64,000 nucleotides of DNA from the NCBI RefSeq assembly GCF_003020115.1, contig NZ_PYFX01000003.1, positions 186,001 through 250,000 on the forward strand. The letters are read 5' to 3'. The notes below the pieces were generated by a model. That model was not told the DNA's origin. It made no database searches and worked only from the letters and a program-made list of their open reading frames with translations. The first letter of the stretch is position 1; the number at the start of each line of letters is the position of its first letter. Made by a program: the position numbers and the translations under genes. Positions 1 to 9,271 of this stretch are shown here, one piece after another. Source of the stretch: Bradyrhizobium sp. MOS002. GTDB lineage: Bacteria; Pseudomonadota; Alphaproteobacteria; Rhizobiales; Xanthobacteraceae.

Positions 1-106
1 CCACGAACACCACGAACGACCCATCGGCGATCTCGAGGTCCGCGCCCTTGATGATGTGCACGGGGCCGAAGGATTTCTGCACGTCCTGAAGTGTGATCTG
101 ACCCAT
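1..106 (-). CDS. Sugar ABC transporter ATP-binding protein (N-terminus only)
   Basis: This is the first 35 codons of a minus-strand gene that leaves the window at its left edge. The visible protein (starting [16 protein letters not shown]) matches the opening beta-strands of MalK/UgpC/SmoK-type ATPases, which energise carbohydrate importers at the inner membrane. The Walker A motif lies beyond the edge. It starts 16 bases after the stop of the upstream permease gene and closes a binding protein, permease, permease, ATPase operon. The family is clear from the context, but the substrate cannot be read from this fragment. Confidence 0.8.
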   Translation of the reverse strand, partial: MGQITLQDVQKSFGPVHIIKGADLEIADGSFVVFV

Positions 107-122
107 GATCCGGCAGCCCTTC

Positions 123-953
123 TTACTTTACCGCGCCAAAGGTGAGCCCGCGGACGAGCTGCTTCTGGCTGAACCAACCGAGGACGAGAATGGGCGCGAT
201 CGCCAGCGTCGACGCCGCCGACAGCTTTGCCCAGAACAGCCCTTCCGGGCTCGAATAGGACGCGATGAACGTGGTGAGCGGCGCGGCGTTCGAGGTCGAC
301 AGATTGAGCGTCCAGAACGCCTCGTTCCAGGCCAAGATCAGGTTCAGCAGCATGGTCGATGCGAGCCCCGGGATCGCCATCGGCGTCAGGACATAGACCA
401 GCTCGCGGCCGATGGTGGCGCCGTCCATGCGCGCGGCTTCCAGGATGTCGCGCGGGATCTCCTTGAAATAGGTGAAGAGCATCCAGATCACGATCGGCAA
501 ATTGCCGAGGCACAGGATGAAGACGAGACCGATGCGGGAATCGAGCAGGCCGAAGGACTTGTAGATCAGGTAGATCGGCACCAGCACGCCGACCGGCGGC
601 ATCATCTTGGTCGAGAGCATCCAGAGCAGGATGTCCTTGGTGCGCTTGGTCGGCGAGAACGCCATCGACCAGGCGGCGGGGATCGCGATCAGCAGTGCGA
701 TCAAGGTCGAGCCGCCGGCGATGATGATCGAGTTCATCGCGTGGAGGAAATAGTCGCTGCGCTCCTGCACGGTCGCGTAGTTCTCCGTGGTCCAGTGGAA
801 GAACAGGAACGACGGCGGAATCGCGAAGGCCTCAAGTTCGGTCTTGAAGCTCGCCAATACCATCCAGAGGATCGGGAAGAAGATCAGGAAGCCGAAGAAC
901 CACGCCCCGATCGTCGAGATCACCACCCGCCGCGTCGTCGCCATCCGCGCCAT
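123..953 (-). CDS. Carbohydrate ABC transporter permease, MalG type
   Basis: This 276-residue inner-membrane permease has about six hydrophobic helices, the first near residues 15-35. The EAA cytoplasmic loop, which docks the ATPase, reads [14 protein letters not shown] at about residues 172-185. It is the second permease of the importer and begins 3 bases after the stop of the first permease gene, so the two are co-translated. Length and motif fit the MalG/SmoG/MtlG group that imports sugars or sugar alcohols. A polyol substrate is suggested by the neighbouring SorC-type regulator, not by the permease itself. Confidence 0.9.
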   Translation of the reverse strand: MARMATTRRVVISTIGAWFFGFLIFFPILWMVLASFKTELEAFAIPPSFLFFHWTTENYATVQERSDYFLHAMNSIIIAGGSTLIALLIAIPAAWSMAFSPTKRTKDILLWMLSTKMMPPVGVLVPIYLIYKSFGLLDSRIGLVFILCLGNLPIVIWMLFTYFKEIPRDILEAARMDGATIGRELVYVLTPMAIPGLASTMLLNLILAWNEAFWTLNLSTSNAAPLTTFIASYSSPEGLFWAKLSAASTLAIAPILVLGWFSQKQLVRGLTFGAVK

Positions 954-956
954 GTC

Positions 957-1829
957 TCATGCCTCCAGATTGCGGCCGACGATGCGGACCAGGAAGAAGG
1001 CTACGACGTTGGCGATTGCGACAGCGACGAGGCCACCCGCCGAGGCGGTGCCGACATCGTACTGAATCAGTGCCTGCGAATAGATCAGGAAGGCGATGTT
1101 GGTGGTCGACAGTCCCGGGCCGCCGCCCGTGGTAACGTAGATCTCGGCAAAGACGGTGAGCAGGAAGATCGTCTCGATCAGGATCACCACCGTGATGGGA
1201 CGCGCGAGGTGCGGCAGCGTGATGTAGATGAAGGTCGAGACCGCGCTGGCACCGTCCATTTCAGCGGCTTCCTTCTGCTCCTCGTCGAGCGATTGCATCG
1301 CGGTGAGCAAAATCAGCGTCGCGAACGGCAGCCATTGCCAGGACACGATCAGAATTACGGCCAGCAGCGGCGCGTCGGTAAACCAGTCGATCGGCGTCAA
1401 CCCGAACACCGACGCGATCCAGGCAAACAGCCCGGATACCGGATGCATCAACAGGTTCTTCCAGACCAGCGCGCTCACCGTCGGCATGACGAAGAACGGG
1501 GCGATCACCATCAGCCGCACGATGTTGAGGCCGATCACGGGCTGGTCGAGCAACAGCGCCAGCGGAATTCCGAGCAGGACGGTCAGCGCCAGCACCGAGC
1601 CGACCAGCACCAGCGTGTTCTGAAGCGACGCGAGGAACGCGGGATCGGTGAGGAAGTAGCGGAAATTTTCCAGCCCAACGAACGTTTCGGAGCCGGGATC
1701 GAGCAGGCTGTAATGCAGCGTCGAGAAATAGATCGTCAGCGCGAGCGGGACGATCATCCAGATGAACAGCAGCCCGACCGCCGGCGTCAGGAGCGTCCGT
1801 GCGAGAAGCTGCGTCTGCCGGGTTGCCAT
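957..1829 (-). CDS. Carbohydrate ABC transporter permease, MalF type
   Basis: This permease of about 290 residues pairs with the MalG-type subunit encoded just downstream. The EAA loop reads EAAEMDGASAVSTF in the C-terminal half, and several strongly hydrophobic helices span the protein. I chose the ATG at 1829 (MATRQTQLL) because an upstream in-frame start at 1865 would add a 12-residue polar leader lying inside the stem-loop that follows the binding-protein gene. The family is secure. A sorbitol/mannitol-type substrate is inference from the SorC regulator. Confidence 0.88.
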   Translation of the reverse strand: MATRQTQLLARTLLTPAVGLLFIWMIVPLALTIYFSTLHYSLLDPGSETFVGLENFRYFLTDPAFLASLQNTLVLVGSVLALTVLLGIPLALLLDQPVIGLNIVRLMVIAPFFVMPTVSALVWKNLLMHPVSGLFAWIASVFGLTPIDWFTDAPLLAVILIVSWQWLPFATLILLTAMQSLDEEQKEAAEMDGASAVSTFIYITLPHLARPITVVILIETIFLLTVFAEIYVTTGGGPGLSTTNIAFLIYSQALIQYDVGTASAGGLVAVAIANVVAFFLVRIVGRNLEA

Positions 1830-1857
1830 TGTTGGCTTCTCCGCTTGCGGGAAGAAG

Positions 1858-1889
1858 GCGGCCATCCATCTGGAGCGGTGGATGGCCGC
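1858..1889. repeat. Perfect 11-bp stem-loop between binding-protein and permease genes
   Basis: GCGGCCATCCA at 1858-1868 is mirrored exactly by TGGATGGCCGC at 1879-1889, with a 10-base loop. It lies between the binding-protein stop (1920) and the permease start (1829) in the transcribed strand. There is no U-tract, so a role in mRNA processing or 3' protection of the binding-protein message is more likely than full termination. Confidence 0.7.
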
Positions 1890-1919
1890 AAGTTTGAGCT
1901 CAGGAGGGAGAGCTCGAGC

Positions 1920-3233
1920 TCACTTGATGTAACCCGCGCGCTTCATCTCGCGCTCGGTTGAAGATTGCGCCGCGGTGAGCGCGGCATCGACCGTCATCGA
2001 TCCCGCAAGCGCGGCCGAGAATTGCTGGCCCACCTGCGTGCCGATGCCCTGGAATTCGGGGATCGCCGCATATTGCACGCCGACATAGGGCACCGGCTTC
2101 ACCGTAGGCTTGTTCGGATCGGCGGCATCGATCGAGGCCAGCGTCAGCTTGGCGAATGGGGCGACCTTCAGATATTCAGGGTTCTGATAGAGCGAGGTTC
2201 GGGTGCCCGGCGGCACATTGGCCCAACCCTCCTTCGCAGCCACGACCTTGGTGTAATCCTTGCTGGTGGCCCAGGCGATGAACTTCTCGGCGGCTTCCGC
2301 CTTCTTCGAGCCGGCGGGGATTGCGAGATTCCAGGCCCACAGCCAATTGGCGTTCTTGCCGAGGCCGGTGTTGGGCGCCATCGCAAAGCCGACCTTGTCG
2401 GCGACCTTGGAGTCCTTCGGGTTGGTGACGAAGGACGCCGCGACGGTGGCATCGATCCACATTGCGCACTTGCCGGCATTGAACAGTGCGAGGTTCTCGT
2501 TGAAGCCGTTCGAGCTCGCGCCGGGAGGGCCGGCCTGCTTCATCAGGTCGACATAGGTCGTGAGCGTCGCCTTCCATTCCGGCGTGTTGAACTGCGGCTG
2601 CCACTTCTCGTCGAACCAGCGCGCTCCGTAGGAATTGGCCATGGCGGAGAGGAACGCCATGTTCTCGCCCCAGCCGGCCTTGCCGCGCAGGCAGATGCCG
2701 TAGACGCCGGCGCTCTTGTCGGTGAGCTTCTTGGCGGCGTCGACGACGAAATCCCAGGTCGGGCTTTCCGGCATCTTGAGGCTGGCCTTGTCGAACAGGT
2801 CGGTGCGGTACATCACCATCGAGCTCTCGCCGTAGAACGGCGCGGCGTAGAGCTTGCCGTCGACGGAGACCGCATCCTTGATCTTGGGCAGGAGGTCGGC
2901 GATGTCGTAGTCGGCGCCGAGATTGGCGAGCGGCACCAGCCAGCCCTTCTTGGCCCAGATCGGCACCTCGTAGGTGCCGATGGTGAGAACGTCGAACTGG
3001 CCGCCCTTGGTGGCGATGTCGGTGGTGACGCGCTGGCGCAGCACGTTCTCCTCGAGGGTCACCCACTTGACCGATATATCGGGGTTCTTCTTGGTGAATT
3101 CAGCGGTCAGCCCCTGCATGCGGATCATGTCGCCGTTGTTCACGGTGGCGATCGTCAGGGTCGTTTCGGCCATCGCGGGGACGGCCAGCAACAGGCAAGA
3201 CGCGCCGCAAACGGCGCCGAGGACGTGTTTCAC
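1920..3233 (-). CDS. Sugar/polyol ABC transporter substrate-binding protein
   Basis: This periplasmic binding protein of about 437 residues belongs to family 1, the MalE/SmoE-like group. The GTG at 3233 is preferred because GGGAGGT lies just upstream and the protein then opens with a signal peptide (VKHVLGAVCGASCLLLA, cleavage likely after AMA). The mature part begins ETTLTIATVNNGDM and contains the typical GKLYAAPF and AMWIDATVAA segments. A 31-bp near-palindrome (3259-3289) sits just upstream and is the likely operator. The product captures the ligand for the two permeases downstream. Substrate identity, perhaps sorbitol or mannitol, is inferred. Confidence 0.9.
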   Translation of the reverse strand: MKHVLGAVCGASCLLLAVPAMAETTLTIATVNNGDMIRMQGLTAEFTKKNPDISVKWVTLEENVLRQRVTTDIATKGGQFDVLTIGTYEVPIWAKKGWLVPLANLGADYDIADLLPKIKDAVSVDGKLYAAPFYGESSMVMYRTDLFDKASLKMPESPTWDFVVDAAKKLTDKSAGVYGICLRGKAGWGENMAFLSAMANSYGARWFDEKWQPQFNTPEWKATLTTYVDLMKQAGPPGASSNGFNENLALFNAGKCAMWIDATVAASFVTNPKDSKVADKVGFAMAPNTGLGKNANWLWAWNLAIPAGSKKAEAAEKFIAWATSKDYTKVVAAKEGWANVPPGTRTSLYQNPEYLKVAPFAKLTLASIDAADPNKPTVKPVPYVGVQYAAIPEFQGIGTQVGQQFSAALAGSMTVDAALTAAQSSTEREMKRAGYIK

Positions 3234-3258
3234 GGAGACCTCCCTAGGATCGCGTTTT

Positions 3259-3289
3259 GAGCATATGCCCACGCGTTGGGCGTATGTTC
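3259..3289. promoter_or_regulatory. Candidate SorC-family operator, site A
   Basis: GAGCATATGCCCA (3259-3271) and TGGGCGTATGTTC (3277-3289) form an imperfect inverted repeat with 11 of 13 positions complementary, 26 bp upstream of the binding-protein start codon. A related sequence (site B, 5175-5206, read on the other strand) precedes the HAD/SorC operon; over 32 aligned bases the two share 23. Binding by the SorC-type protein encoded at 3547-4497 is inference. Confidence 0.55.
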
Positions 3290-3383
3290 GACTGAGGGCA
3301 GGCCGTTGTCAAGCAGACACAAAGATGTTCGCGCAACTTATGAGTGCTGCGATGCGGCAGGGCAGCTCTCGCCTCGGCCTCCC

Positions 3384-3490
3384 CGTCATGCCCCGCGAAA
3401 GCGGGGCATCCAGTACTCCGTGCCGTCTGTTGGTTTGCCCCAAGCTTGGCCGCGGCGTACTGGATCGTTCGCCTTTGCGGACGATGACAG
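3384..3490. repeat. Interspersed palindromic repeat, family R4 copy 1
   Basis: The element opens with CGTCATGCCCCGCGAAAGCG and closes with a TACTGGATCG...GATGACAG segment, so its ends are inverted. A second copy occupies 23693-23795 with the same ends and a diverged middle. It lies in the 313-base gap upstream of the binding-protein gene. Apart from site A, I see no gene in that gap. Confidence 0.7.
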
Positions 3491-3546
3491 TGTGGTGTGA
3501 GGAAAGACCGCCCGCCTCGCCGCCACGCAGAAACAGCGAGCCCGCC

Positions 3547-4497
3547 TCAGCGCTCCAGAATCGCCCTTGCGGTCGCCTCGTCCGTGATCAGCCCGTTGAT
3601 CAACCGTCCGTTTAACGCCGCCGCGATCGCCGCGACCTTGGCCGCACCGACCGCAGCGCCGATCGTCGTGGTCTTCGCCGGGACCTCCGGCGGGATGCTG
3701 GTCAGGCGCCTGTTGGTGCCGGCTTTCAGCAGGCGGCCCTTGGAATCATAGGCCCAGCCGGTGATTTCGCCGATCGCCCCTTGCCGCATCATCTCGAACA
3801 ACTCGTCGCGGGTGACGAAGCCGTCGACATGGACCTGCGCCTTCTGATCCATCTGGCCGATGCCGACGAGGCGCAAATCCGCCTTCGCCGCGACCGCCTT
3901 CACCTTCGCGATCGGCTCGATCCGAACCATCTTGTTGCGCTCGTCCTCGGACGACATCAGGAACGGCAGCGGCATCGGATAGTGCCGCGCGCCGGTGCGG
4001 TCGGCGAGCCGGCCGACGGTATCGTAGAAGCTCGCCGAACCGTCGGCGGAGATATTGCCGACCAGCGAGACGATCTGGTGATTGGGCCGGTCGATCGGCG
4101 TGACGCGCTCGACCGCGGCGCGCACCGCTCGGCCCGTTCCAAGCGCGACGATGACGGGGGTCTCCGAACGCAGGGTGGAATCGAGCAGGTTGGCGCAGCG
4201 TTCGGCAATGCCGGCTGTGGCCTGCGGCGCGGCGGGATCGGCCGGCACCACCTCGCAATGGGCAAGGTCGAAACGCTCCTTCAGACGCGCCGCCAATTCC
4301 ATGCACGCGGCGATGGGATGTTCGAGCCGGAAGGTGATGAGCCGTTCGGCCAGACACAGCGACACTAGCCGCTGCGCCGACGCGCGCGACACCTGGAGCA
4401 TCTTCGCGATCTCGTCCTGGGTGTGACCGGCAATGAAATAGAGCCAGCCGGCACGCGCGGCGTCATCGAGCCTGGACTTTTCGTTCTCGGCGGCCAT
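3547..4497 (-). CDS. SorC/DeoR-family sugar-responsive transcriptional regulator
   Basis: This 316-residue regulator has an N-terminal helix-turn-helix at about residues 18-55 (HTQDEIAKMLQVSRASAQRL). A C-terminal SorC sugar-binding domain follows, with GTGRAVRAAVERV and the ending ITDEATARAILER typical of the family. It would bind a phosphorylated or free sugar alcohol and control the adjacent importer. It lies 8 bases after the HAD phosphatase stop, in one operon. Two related near-palindromes, upstream of the HAD gene and upstream of the binding protein, are plausible targets. The closest known role is SmoC-like control of sorbitol/mannitol genes; the effector is not readable from sequence. 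Confidence 0.9.
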   Translation of the reverse strand: MAAENEKSRLDDAARAGWLYFIAGHTQDEIAKMLQVSRASAQRLVSLCLAERLITFRLEHPIAACMELAARLKERFDLAHCEVVPADPAAPQATAGIAERCANLLDSTLRSETPVIVALGTGRAVRAAVERVTPIDRPNHQIVSLVGNISADGSASFYDTVGRLADRTGARHYPMPLPFLMSSEDERNKMVRIEPIAKVKAVAAKADLRLVGIGQMDQKAQVHVDGFVTRDELFEMMRQGAIGEITGWAYDSKGRLLKAGTNRRLTSIPPEVPAKTTTIGAAVGAAKVAAIAAALNGRLINGLITDEATARAILER

Positions 4498-4505
4498 GGC
4501 GGGCG

Positions 4506-5165
4506 TCAGGCGTCCTTCCAGAAATCGAGCATGCGCGCGAAGACCCGGTCGGCCCCCGCACCCGACAGTATAGCCTGCCCGTCGCGTCCGCGATAATGGC
4601 TGCCGCCGGCAAATCCCCAGACCGTCATGCCGGCCGACTTGCCCGCCTGCACGCCGCTCGCACTGTCCTCGATCACCAGCGTGCGCGCAGGTCGCGCGCC
4701 CATCTGCTCGGCCGCGTGGAGAAAGAGATCGGGCGCCGGCTTGCCGTGCCTGACCATCTGCGCGGTGTAGATCCGGTCGCCGAAATGCGCCCGCAGGCCG
4801 GTGACGTCAAGGGAGAGCGCGACGCGGTCGATGTCGCTGGACGAGGCCACGCAATATGGCATGCGCAGGCCGGACAGGACGGTCTCGACATCCAGAACCG
4901 GACGGAGCGCCTTCTCGAAGGCGGCCAGGACGCGCGATTTCAGCCGCAGAGGAAAATCGACCGGCAATGTTTGGCCGAGCACGAGATAATGCTGCGTGAC
5001 CGCGCTCGTGCTTCGGCCGAGAAACAGATCGAGCGCCTGCGCAAGCGTCAGGGATATCCCGGATACGGATAGCTCGTCGGATAGGCACTGGCAGCTCAAC
5101 AACTCACTGTCGACGAGCACGCCGTCGCAATCGAAGATGATCAGATCGAACTGGCCGTGGTCCAT
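4506..5165 (-). CDS. HAD-superfamily hydrolase (beta-phosphoglucomutase/phosphatase type)
   Basis: This 219-residue cytosolic HAD enzyme has motif I FDCDGVLVDSE, with D12 and D14 as nucleophile and acid/base. A helical cap follows, then motif II VASSSD, the motif III lysine in HGKPAPD and motif IV VIEDSASG. It is the first gene of the operon that also encodes the SorC regulator, and a near-palindrome (site B) lies 14 bp upstream. The family hydrolyses sugar phosphates or interconverts phosphoglucose isomers. A role in removing a toxic or futile sugar phosphate made from the imported substrate is inference. Confidence 0.85.
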   Translation of the reverse strand: MDHGQFDLIIFDCDGVLVDSELLSCQCLSDELSVSGISLTLAQALDLFLGRSTSAVTQHYLVLGQTLPVDFPLRLKSRVLAAFEKALRPVLDVETVLSGLRMPYCVASSSDIDRVALSLDVTGLRAHFGDRIYTAQMVRHGKPAPDLFLHAAEQMGARPARTLVIEDSASGVQAGKSAGMTVWGFAGGSHYRGRDGQAILSGAGADRVFARMLDFWKDA

Positions 5166-5174
5166 CCGGCCATT

Positions 5175-5206
5175 CGATCATATGCTCAACTGTTGGGCAA
5201 TAGCTC
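5175..5206. promoter_or_regulatory. Candidate SorC-family operator, site B
   Basis: Read on the minus strand the site begins GAGCTATTGCCCAACAGTTG and matches site A (3259-3289 and flank) at 23 of 32 bases without gaps. It lies 10-40 bp before the HAD gene start. Two such sites in front of the two operons flanking a SorC gene suggest common control. Confidence 0.5.
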
Positions 5207-5237
5207 ACCGAAGCCGATCGTGGTCGGCGGCTGCCCC

Positions 5238-6428
5238 CTATCTCCGCTGATTATAAACGTCGATGCACACCGCGCCGAGCAGGACCAGACCCTTGATGAC
5301 CTGCTGATAGTCGATGCCGATGCCGAGGATGGACATGCCGTTGTTCATCACACCCATGATCATGGCGCCGACCACGGCACCGCCGACGCGGCCGACACCG
5401 CCATAGGCCGAGGCGCCCCCAATGAAGCAGGCGGCGATGACGTCGAGCTCGAAGCCGAGACCCGCCTTCGGCGTTGCGGTGTTGAGGCGCGCGGCGAAGA
5501 CGAGGCCGGCGAGCGCGGCGAGCACGCCCATGTTAACGAAGGTGAGGAAGGTCAACCGTTCCGTCTTGATGCCCGACAGGCTTGCGGCCTTGGCGTTGCC
5601 GCCGACCGCATAGATTTGCCGGCCGATCACGGTGCGGCGGGTGACGAAGCCGTAGAGCGCGATCAACGCCCCCATGATCACCAGCACGTTGGGCAGGCCG
5701 CGATGCGAGGCAATCAGATAGGTGAAATAGAGCACGGCGCAGGCGAGTAGGATGCTCTTGCCGAGGAAGAACGCGTAGGGTTCGACTTCGATGCCGTGCA
5801 ACTGCTCGCGCGACCTTCCCCTGGCGCTGGCGTAGACGAGGCCGAGCGCGAGCACCGCACCGATCAGCATGGATGTCGGATGCAGTGTGCCGGCCTCCGG
5901 CAAGAGCTCGGGAATGAAGCCGGAGGACAGTTTCTGGAAGGTCGCCGGGAACGGTCCGAGCGACTGGCCCTGCAACACCGCGAGCGCGAGGCCCTTGAAC
6001 ACCAACATGCCCGCCAGCGTCACGATGAAGGACGGTATCTTGAAATAGGCCACCCAATAGCCCTGCGCGGCGCCGATTGCCGCGCCCAGCAGCAGGCAGG
6101 CGATGAAGGCGAGCGTATAGTCGACCTTGTATGTCACCATCAGCACGGCGGCGACTGCGCCGACGAAGCCCGCGACCGAGCCGACTGAGAGGTCGATATG
6201 GCCGGTGACGATGACGAGCAGCATGCCCAGCGCCATGATGACGATGTAGCTGTTCTGGAGCACCAGATTGGTCAGGTTGAGCGGCTGCAGCAGCGTGCCG
6301 CCGGTCATGACCTGGAAGAACAGCATGATCGCGATCAGCGACATCAGCATGCCGTAGTTGCGCAGATTGTTTTTGATGAAGCTGCCCTGCCGGCGCTCCT
6401 CGGGCAGCGAAACCGTCTTGTCGGTCAT
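5238..6428 (-). CDS. mmsB: Multiple-monosaccharide ABC transporter permease (XylH/GguB family)
   Basis: This 396-residue permease of the branched-chain/ribose (BPD_transp_2) superfamily has about ten hydrophobic segments and the signature GHIDLSVGSVAGFVGA near residue 75. Its size, larger than RbsC, and its pairing with a fused ATPase and a ChvE-like binding protein place it in the XylH/GguB/MmsB group. That group imports xylose, glucose, galactose or arabinose. The start overlaps the ATPase stop by four bases (ATGA), which gives translational coupling. The usual companions are all present in the order chvE, mmsA, mmsB. Confidence 0.92.
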   Translation of the reverse strand: MTDKTVSLPEERRQGSFIKNNLRNYGMLMSLIAIMLFFQVMTGGTLLQPLNLTNLVLQNSYIVIMALGMLLVIVTGHIDLSVGSVAGFVGAVAAVLMVTYKVDYTLAFIACLLLGAAIGAAQGYWVAYFKIPSFIVTLAGMLVFKGLALAVLQGQSLGPFPATFQKLSSGFIPELLPEAGTLHPTSMLIGAVLALGLVYASARGRSREQLHGIEVEPYAFFLGKSILLACAVLYFTYLIASHRGLPNVLVIMGALIALYGFVTRRTVIGRQIYAVGGNAKAASLSGIKTERLTFLTFVNMGVLAALAGLVFAARLNTATPKAGLGFELDVIAACFIGGASAYGGVGRVGGAVVGAMIMGVMNNGMSILGIGIDYQQVIKGLVLLGAVCIDVYNQRR

Positions 6429-8002
6429 GGCTGCGATCCTCCCATCTCGGCACCCGCCAGGGCGCGGCTTCCATAATTTCTATCGTTGCGCATGATGGCG
6501 CGCATGATCTTTTCCTGCGTCGCTTCGGTGCCGGGGAACTCGCCGACGAAGGCGCCGTCGTTCATGACACAGATGCGGTCGCAGATACCGAGCAGCTCGG
6601 GCATCTCCGAGGAGATCACCACCACGCCGCGGCCGGCTTCTGCAAGCTCGTTGATGATACAGTAGATCTCGTATTTGGCACCGACGTCGATGCCCCTTGT
6701 CGGCTCGTCCAGGATCAAGACCTTGGGGTCGGTCATCAGCCATTTCGACAGCACGACCTTCTGCTGGTTGCCGCCGGAGAGCTGGCCGGTCTCCTGATAG
6801 ACGTCCGAGCAGCGGATGCGCATCCGGTTGCGGTAGTCGCTGGCGACCTTCAGCTCGGCGATGTCGTCGATCACGCGGTTCGGCGCGACCTGGTCGAGGC
6901 TTGCGAGCGTGATGTTCTTCCGGACGTCGTCGGCGAGGATCAGTCCGAGCTGCTTGCGGTCCTCGGTGACATAGGCAAGGCCGGCGTCGATCGCGGCCGC
7001 GACGTTCGGCAGCACGATCTCGTGGCCCTCGAGCCGGATGCGACCGCTGATCGTGGTGCCCCAGGACCGGCCGAACAGGCTCATGGCGAATTCGGTGCGG
7101 CCGGCGCCCATCAATCCGGCAATGCCGACGACCTCGCCGCGTTTCACGCTGAAATCGACGTTCTTGATCACCTGTCGCTCGGGATGGATGGGATGGTAGA
7201 CCGACCAGTTCTCCACGGTGAGGACGGGCTCGCCGATCTTTGCGCTGCGCTCCGGAAAGCGATGGGCGAGATCGCGGTTGACCATGCTGCGGATGATGCG
7301 GTCTTCCTGGATCGGCTCGGCGCGGCAGTCGATGCCGTCAACAGTGCGGCCGTCGCGCAGCACCGTGATGTGGTCGGCGACGCGGGCAACCTCGTTCAGC
7401 TTGTGCGAGATCAGGATCGAGCCGATGCCCTGCTCGCGGAAGGCCATGAGACGTTCGAGCAGCGCGGCACTGTCGGCCTCGTTGAGGCTGGCGGTCGGCT
7501 CGTCCAGGATCAGCATCCGCACCCGCTTGGACAGCGCCTTGGCGATCTCGACGAGCTGCTGCTTGCCGACGCCGAGATCGGTGATCAGCGTATCCGGCGA
7601 TTCCTTGAGGCCGACCTGCGCCAGCAGGTCCCGCGTGCGCCGATAGACCTCGTCGCGATCGATGACGCCGAGCTTGGACGGCGGATGCGACAGGAAGATA
7701 TTTTCGGCAATCGACATCAGCGGGATCAGCGCCAGCTCCTGATGGATGATGATGATGCCGAGCGCCTCGGAATCGTTGATGTCGCGGAAGCGGCGCTCTT
7801 CGCTATCAAAGATGATGGTGCCCTCGTAGCTGCCGGCCGGGTAGACGCCGCTGAGCACCTTCATAAGCGTCGACTTGCCGGCACCGTTCTCGCCGACGAG
7901 GGCGTGGATCTGCCCGGCTTCCACCGAGAAGTTGACATCGCGCAGCGCCTGCACGCCGGAAAAGCTCTTGCTGACGTTGCGCATCTCCAGCATCGCGGTC
8001 AT
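6425..8002 (-). CDS. mmsA: Multiple-monosaccharide ABC transporter, fused ATP-binding protein
   Basis: This 525-residue protein carries two fused ABC ATPase domains, as in XylG/GguA. The first half has Walker A GENGAGKST at residues 37-45 and Walker B MLILDEPTASL. The second half has a degenerate P-loop (GLMGAGRTEF), a canonical signature LSGGNQQKVVLSKW and Walker B VLILDEPTRGIDVG. Only one site of the pair is therefore expected to hydrolyse ATP efficiently, as is usual in this family. I placed the start at 8002 (MTAMLEMRN) because GGGACG lies 7 bases upstream; longer starts would run into the repeat at 8028-8108. Confidence 0.93.
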   Translation of the reverse strand: MTAMLEMRNVSKSFSGVQALRDVNFSVEAGQIHALVGENGAGKSTLMKVLSGVYPAGSYEGTIIFDSEERRFRDINDSEALGIIIIHQELALIPLMSIAENIFLSHPPSKLGVIDRDEVYRRTRDLLAQVGLKESPDTLITDLGVGKQQLVEIAKALSKRVRMLILDEPTASLNEADSAALLERLMAFREQGIGSILISHKLNEVARVADHITVLRDGRTVDGIDCRAEPIQEDRIIRSMVNRDLAHRFPERSAKIGEPVLTVENWSVYHPIHPERQVIKNVDFSVKRGEVVGIAGLMGAGRTEFAMSLFGRSWGTTISGRIRLEGHEIVLPNVAAAIDAGLAYVTEDRKQLGLILADDVRKNITLASLDQVAPNRVIDDIAELKVASDYRNRMRIRCSDVYQETGQLSGGNQQKVVLSKWLMTDPKVLILDEPTRGIDVGAKYEIYCIINELAEAGRGVVVISSEMPELLGICDRICVMNDGAFVGEFPGTEATQEKIMRAIMRNDRNYGSRALAGAEMGGSQP

Positions 8003-8027
8003 GATTTCACGTCCCTGCAAATTCACC

Positions 8028-8108
8028 GTCGTTCCGGGGCGCCCCAAAAGGGCGAACCCGGAACCTCGAGGTTCCGGGTTCGATGCTTCGCATCGCCCCC
8101 GGAATGAC
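8028..8108. repeat. Interspersed palindromic repeat, family R1 copy 1, with 28-bp perfect palindrome
   Basis: The ends are inverted (GTCGTTCCGGGGC and GCCCCCGGAATGAC). At 8054-8081 a perfect palindrome has arms GAACCCGGAACCTC and GAGGTTCCGGGTTC. A related copy occupies 53120-53219. Here it separates chvE from mmsA inside one operon, where the RNA hairpin may shield the chvE message. Confidence 0.75.
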
Positions 8109-8124
8109 TGAGCAAAACAGACTC

Positions 8125-9198
8125 CTACTGGAACTGCGCCTTCTTGTAGTAGCCGCTGTCGACCAGGACCTTCTCCCAATTGTCCTTGTAGACCACGACC
8201 GGCTTGAGCAGATAGGACGGCACGGTCTTGGCGCCGTTCTCGTAGGTCTTGGTATCGTTGACGGTGACCTGCTTGCCGGCAAGCGCAGCGTCGACCATGT
8301 CGGCGGTCACCTTGGCGAGATCGCGGGTGTCCTTGAAGATGGTCGAATACTGATCGCCGCGCAGCATCGCCTTGATCGAGGGCACCTCGGCATCCTGGCC
8401 CGAGATGACAGGCATCGGCTGGCCGGCGCTGCCATAACCGACGCCCTTCAGCGAGGAGATGATGCCGATCGACAGGCCGTCATAGGGCGACAACACCGCG
8501 TTGACCTTCTTGTTGCCGTAGTAGGCGCTGAGCAGATTGTCCATGCGGGCCTGCGCGGTGGCGCCGTCCCAGCGCAAGGTCGCGACCTTGTCCATGCCCA
8601 TCTGGCCGGAGACGACGACGAGCTTGCCGCTGTCGATGTACGGCTTCAGCACGCTCATCGCGCCGTTGTAGAAGAAGTAGGCATTGTTGTCGTCGGGCGA
8701 GCCGCCGAACAGCTCGATGTTGAACGGACCCTTGCCCTCCTTGAGGCCGAGACCCTGCACGATCGAGTCGGCCTGGAGCACGCCGACCTGGAAATTGTCG
8801 AAGGTCGCGTAATAGTCGACGTTCGGCGTACCGCGGATCAGGCGGTCATAGGCGATCACGGTGATGCCTTTTGCTTTGGCCTGCTTGAGCACGTCGGACA
8901 GCGTGGTGCCGTCGATCGCGGCGATCACCAGCGCTTTCGCGCCCTTGGTCACCATGTTCTCGACCTGCGAAAGCTGGTTCGGAATGTCGTCCTCGGCATA
9001 TTGCAGGTCGGTGTTGTAGCCGCGCTCTTTCAGCACCTTGACCATGTTGTTGCCGTCGTCGATCCAGCGCGCCGACGATTTGGTCGGCATGGCGATGCCG
9101 ACAGTTGCCTTGTCCTGGGCTGAGGCGGTGACGCCCGCGGCCATTGTCGCAGCGCCGGCCAGCGCCAACGCGAGGAATGTCGTCTTCAGTTTCAACAT
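8125..9198 (-). CDS. chvE: Multiple-monosaccharide ABC transporter substrate-binding protein, ChvE-like
   Basis: This 357-residue periplasmic protein of the type I (ribose/xylose-binding) fold has a signal peptide of about 27 residues ending ASAQ. The mature start [20 protein letters not shown] is the first ligand-contacting strand seen in ChvE/XylF. It delivers aldoses such as galactose, glucose, xylose or arabinose to MmsB. In Agrobacterium the homologue also senses sugars for virulence; nothing here indicates that function. It is the first gene of the operon and is separated from mmsA by a strong RNA hairpin. Confidence 0.92.
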   Translation of the reverse strand: MLKLKTTFLALALAGAATMAAGVTASAQDKATVGIAMPTKSSARWIDDGNNMVKVLKERGYNTDLQYAEDDIPNQLSQVENMVTKGAKALVIAAIDGTTLSDVLKQAKAKGITVIAYDRLIRGTPNVDYYATFDNFQVGVLQADSIVQGLGLKEGKGPFNIELFGGSPDDNNAYFFYNGAMSVLKPYIDSGKLVVVSGQMGMDKVATLRWDGATAQARMDNLLSAYYGNKKVNAVLSPYDGLSIGIISSLKGVGYGSAGQPMPVISGQDAEVPSIKAMLRGDQYSTIFKDTRDLAKVTADMVDAALAGKQVTVNDTKTYENGAKTVPSYLLKPVVVYKDNWEKVLVDSGYYKKAQFQ

Positions 9199-9271
9199 GT
9201 TTCACTCCCTTGGGTGTCAGATTGTTTCTTCGTAGAGTCGAGAACGTCGGTCGTGTGTGGCTTCGAGCCTC

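Noticed and set aside
105..1961. Long plus-strand open frame of over 600 codons opposite the two permease genes
   Set aside because: Rich in Arg, Gln, Asp and His with no domain; it mirrors two clear ABC permeases on the minus strand. High GC keeps such antisense frames open.
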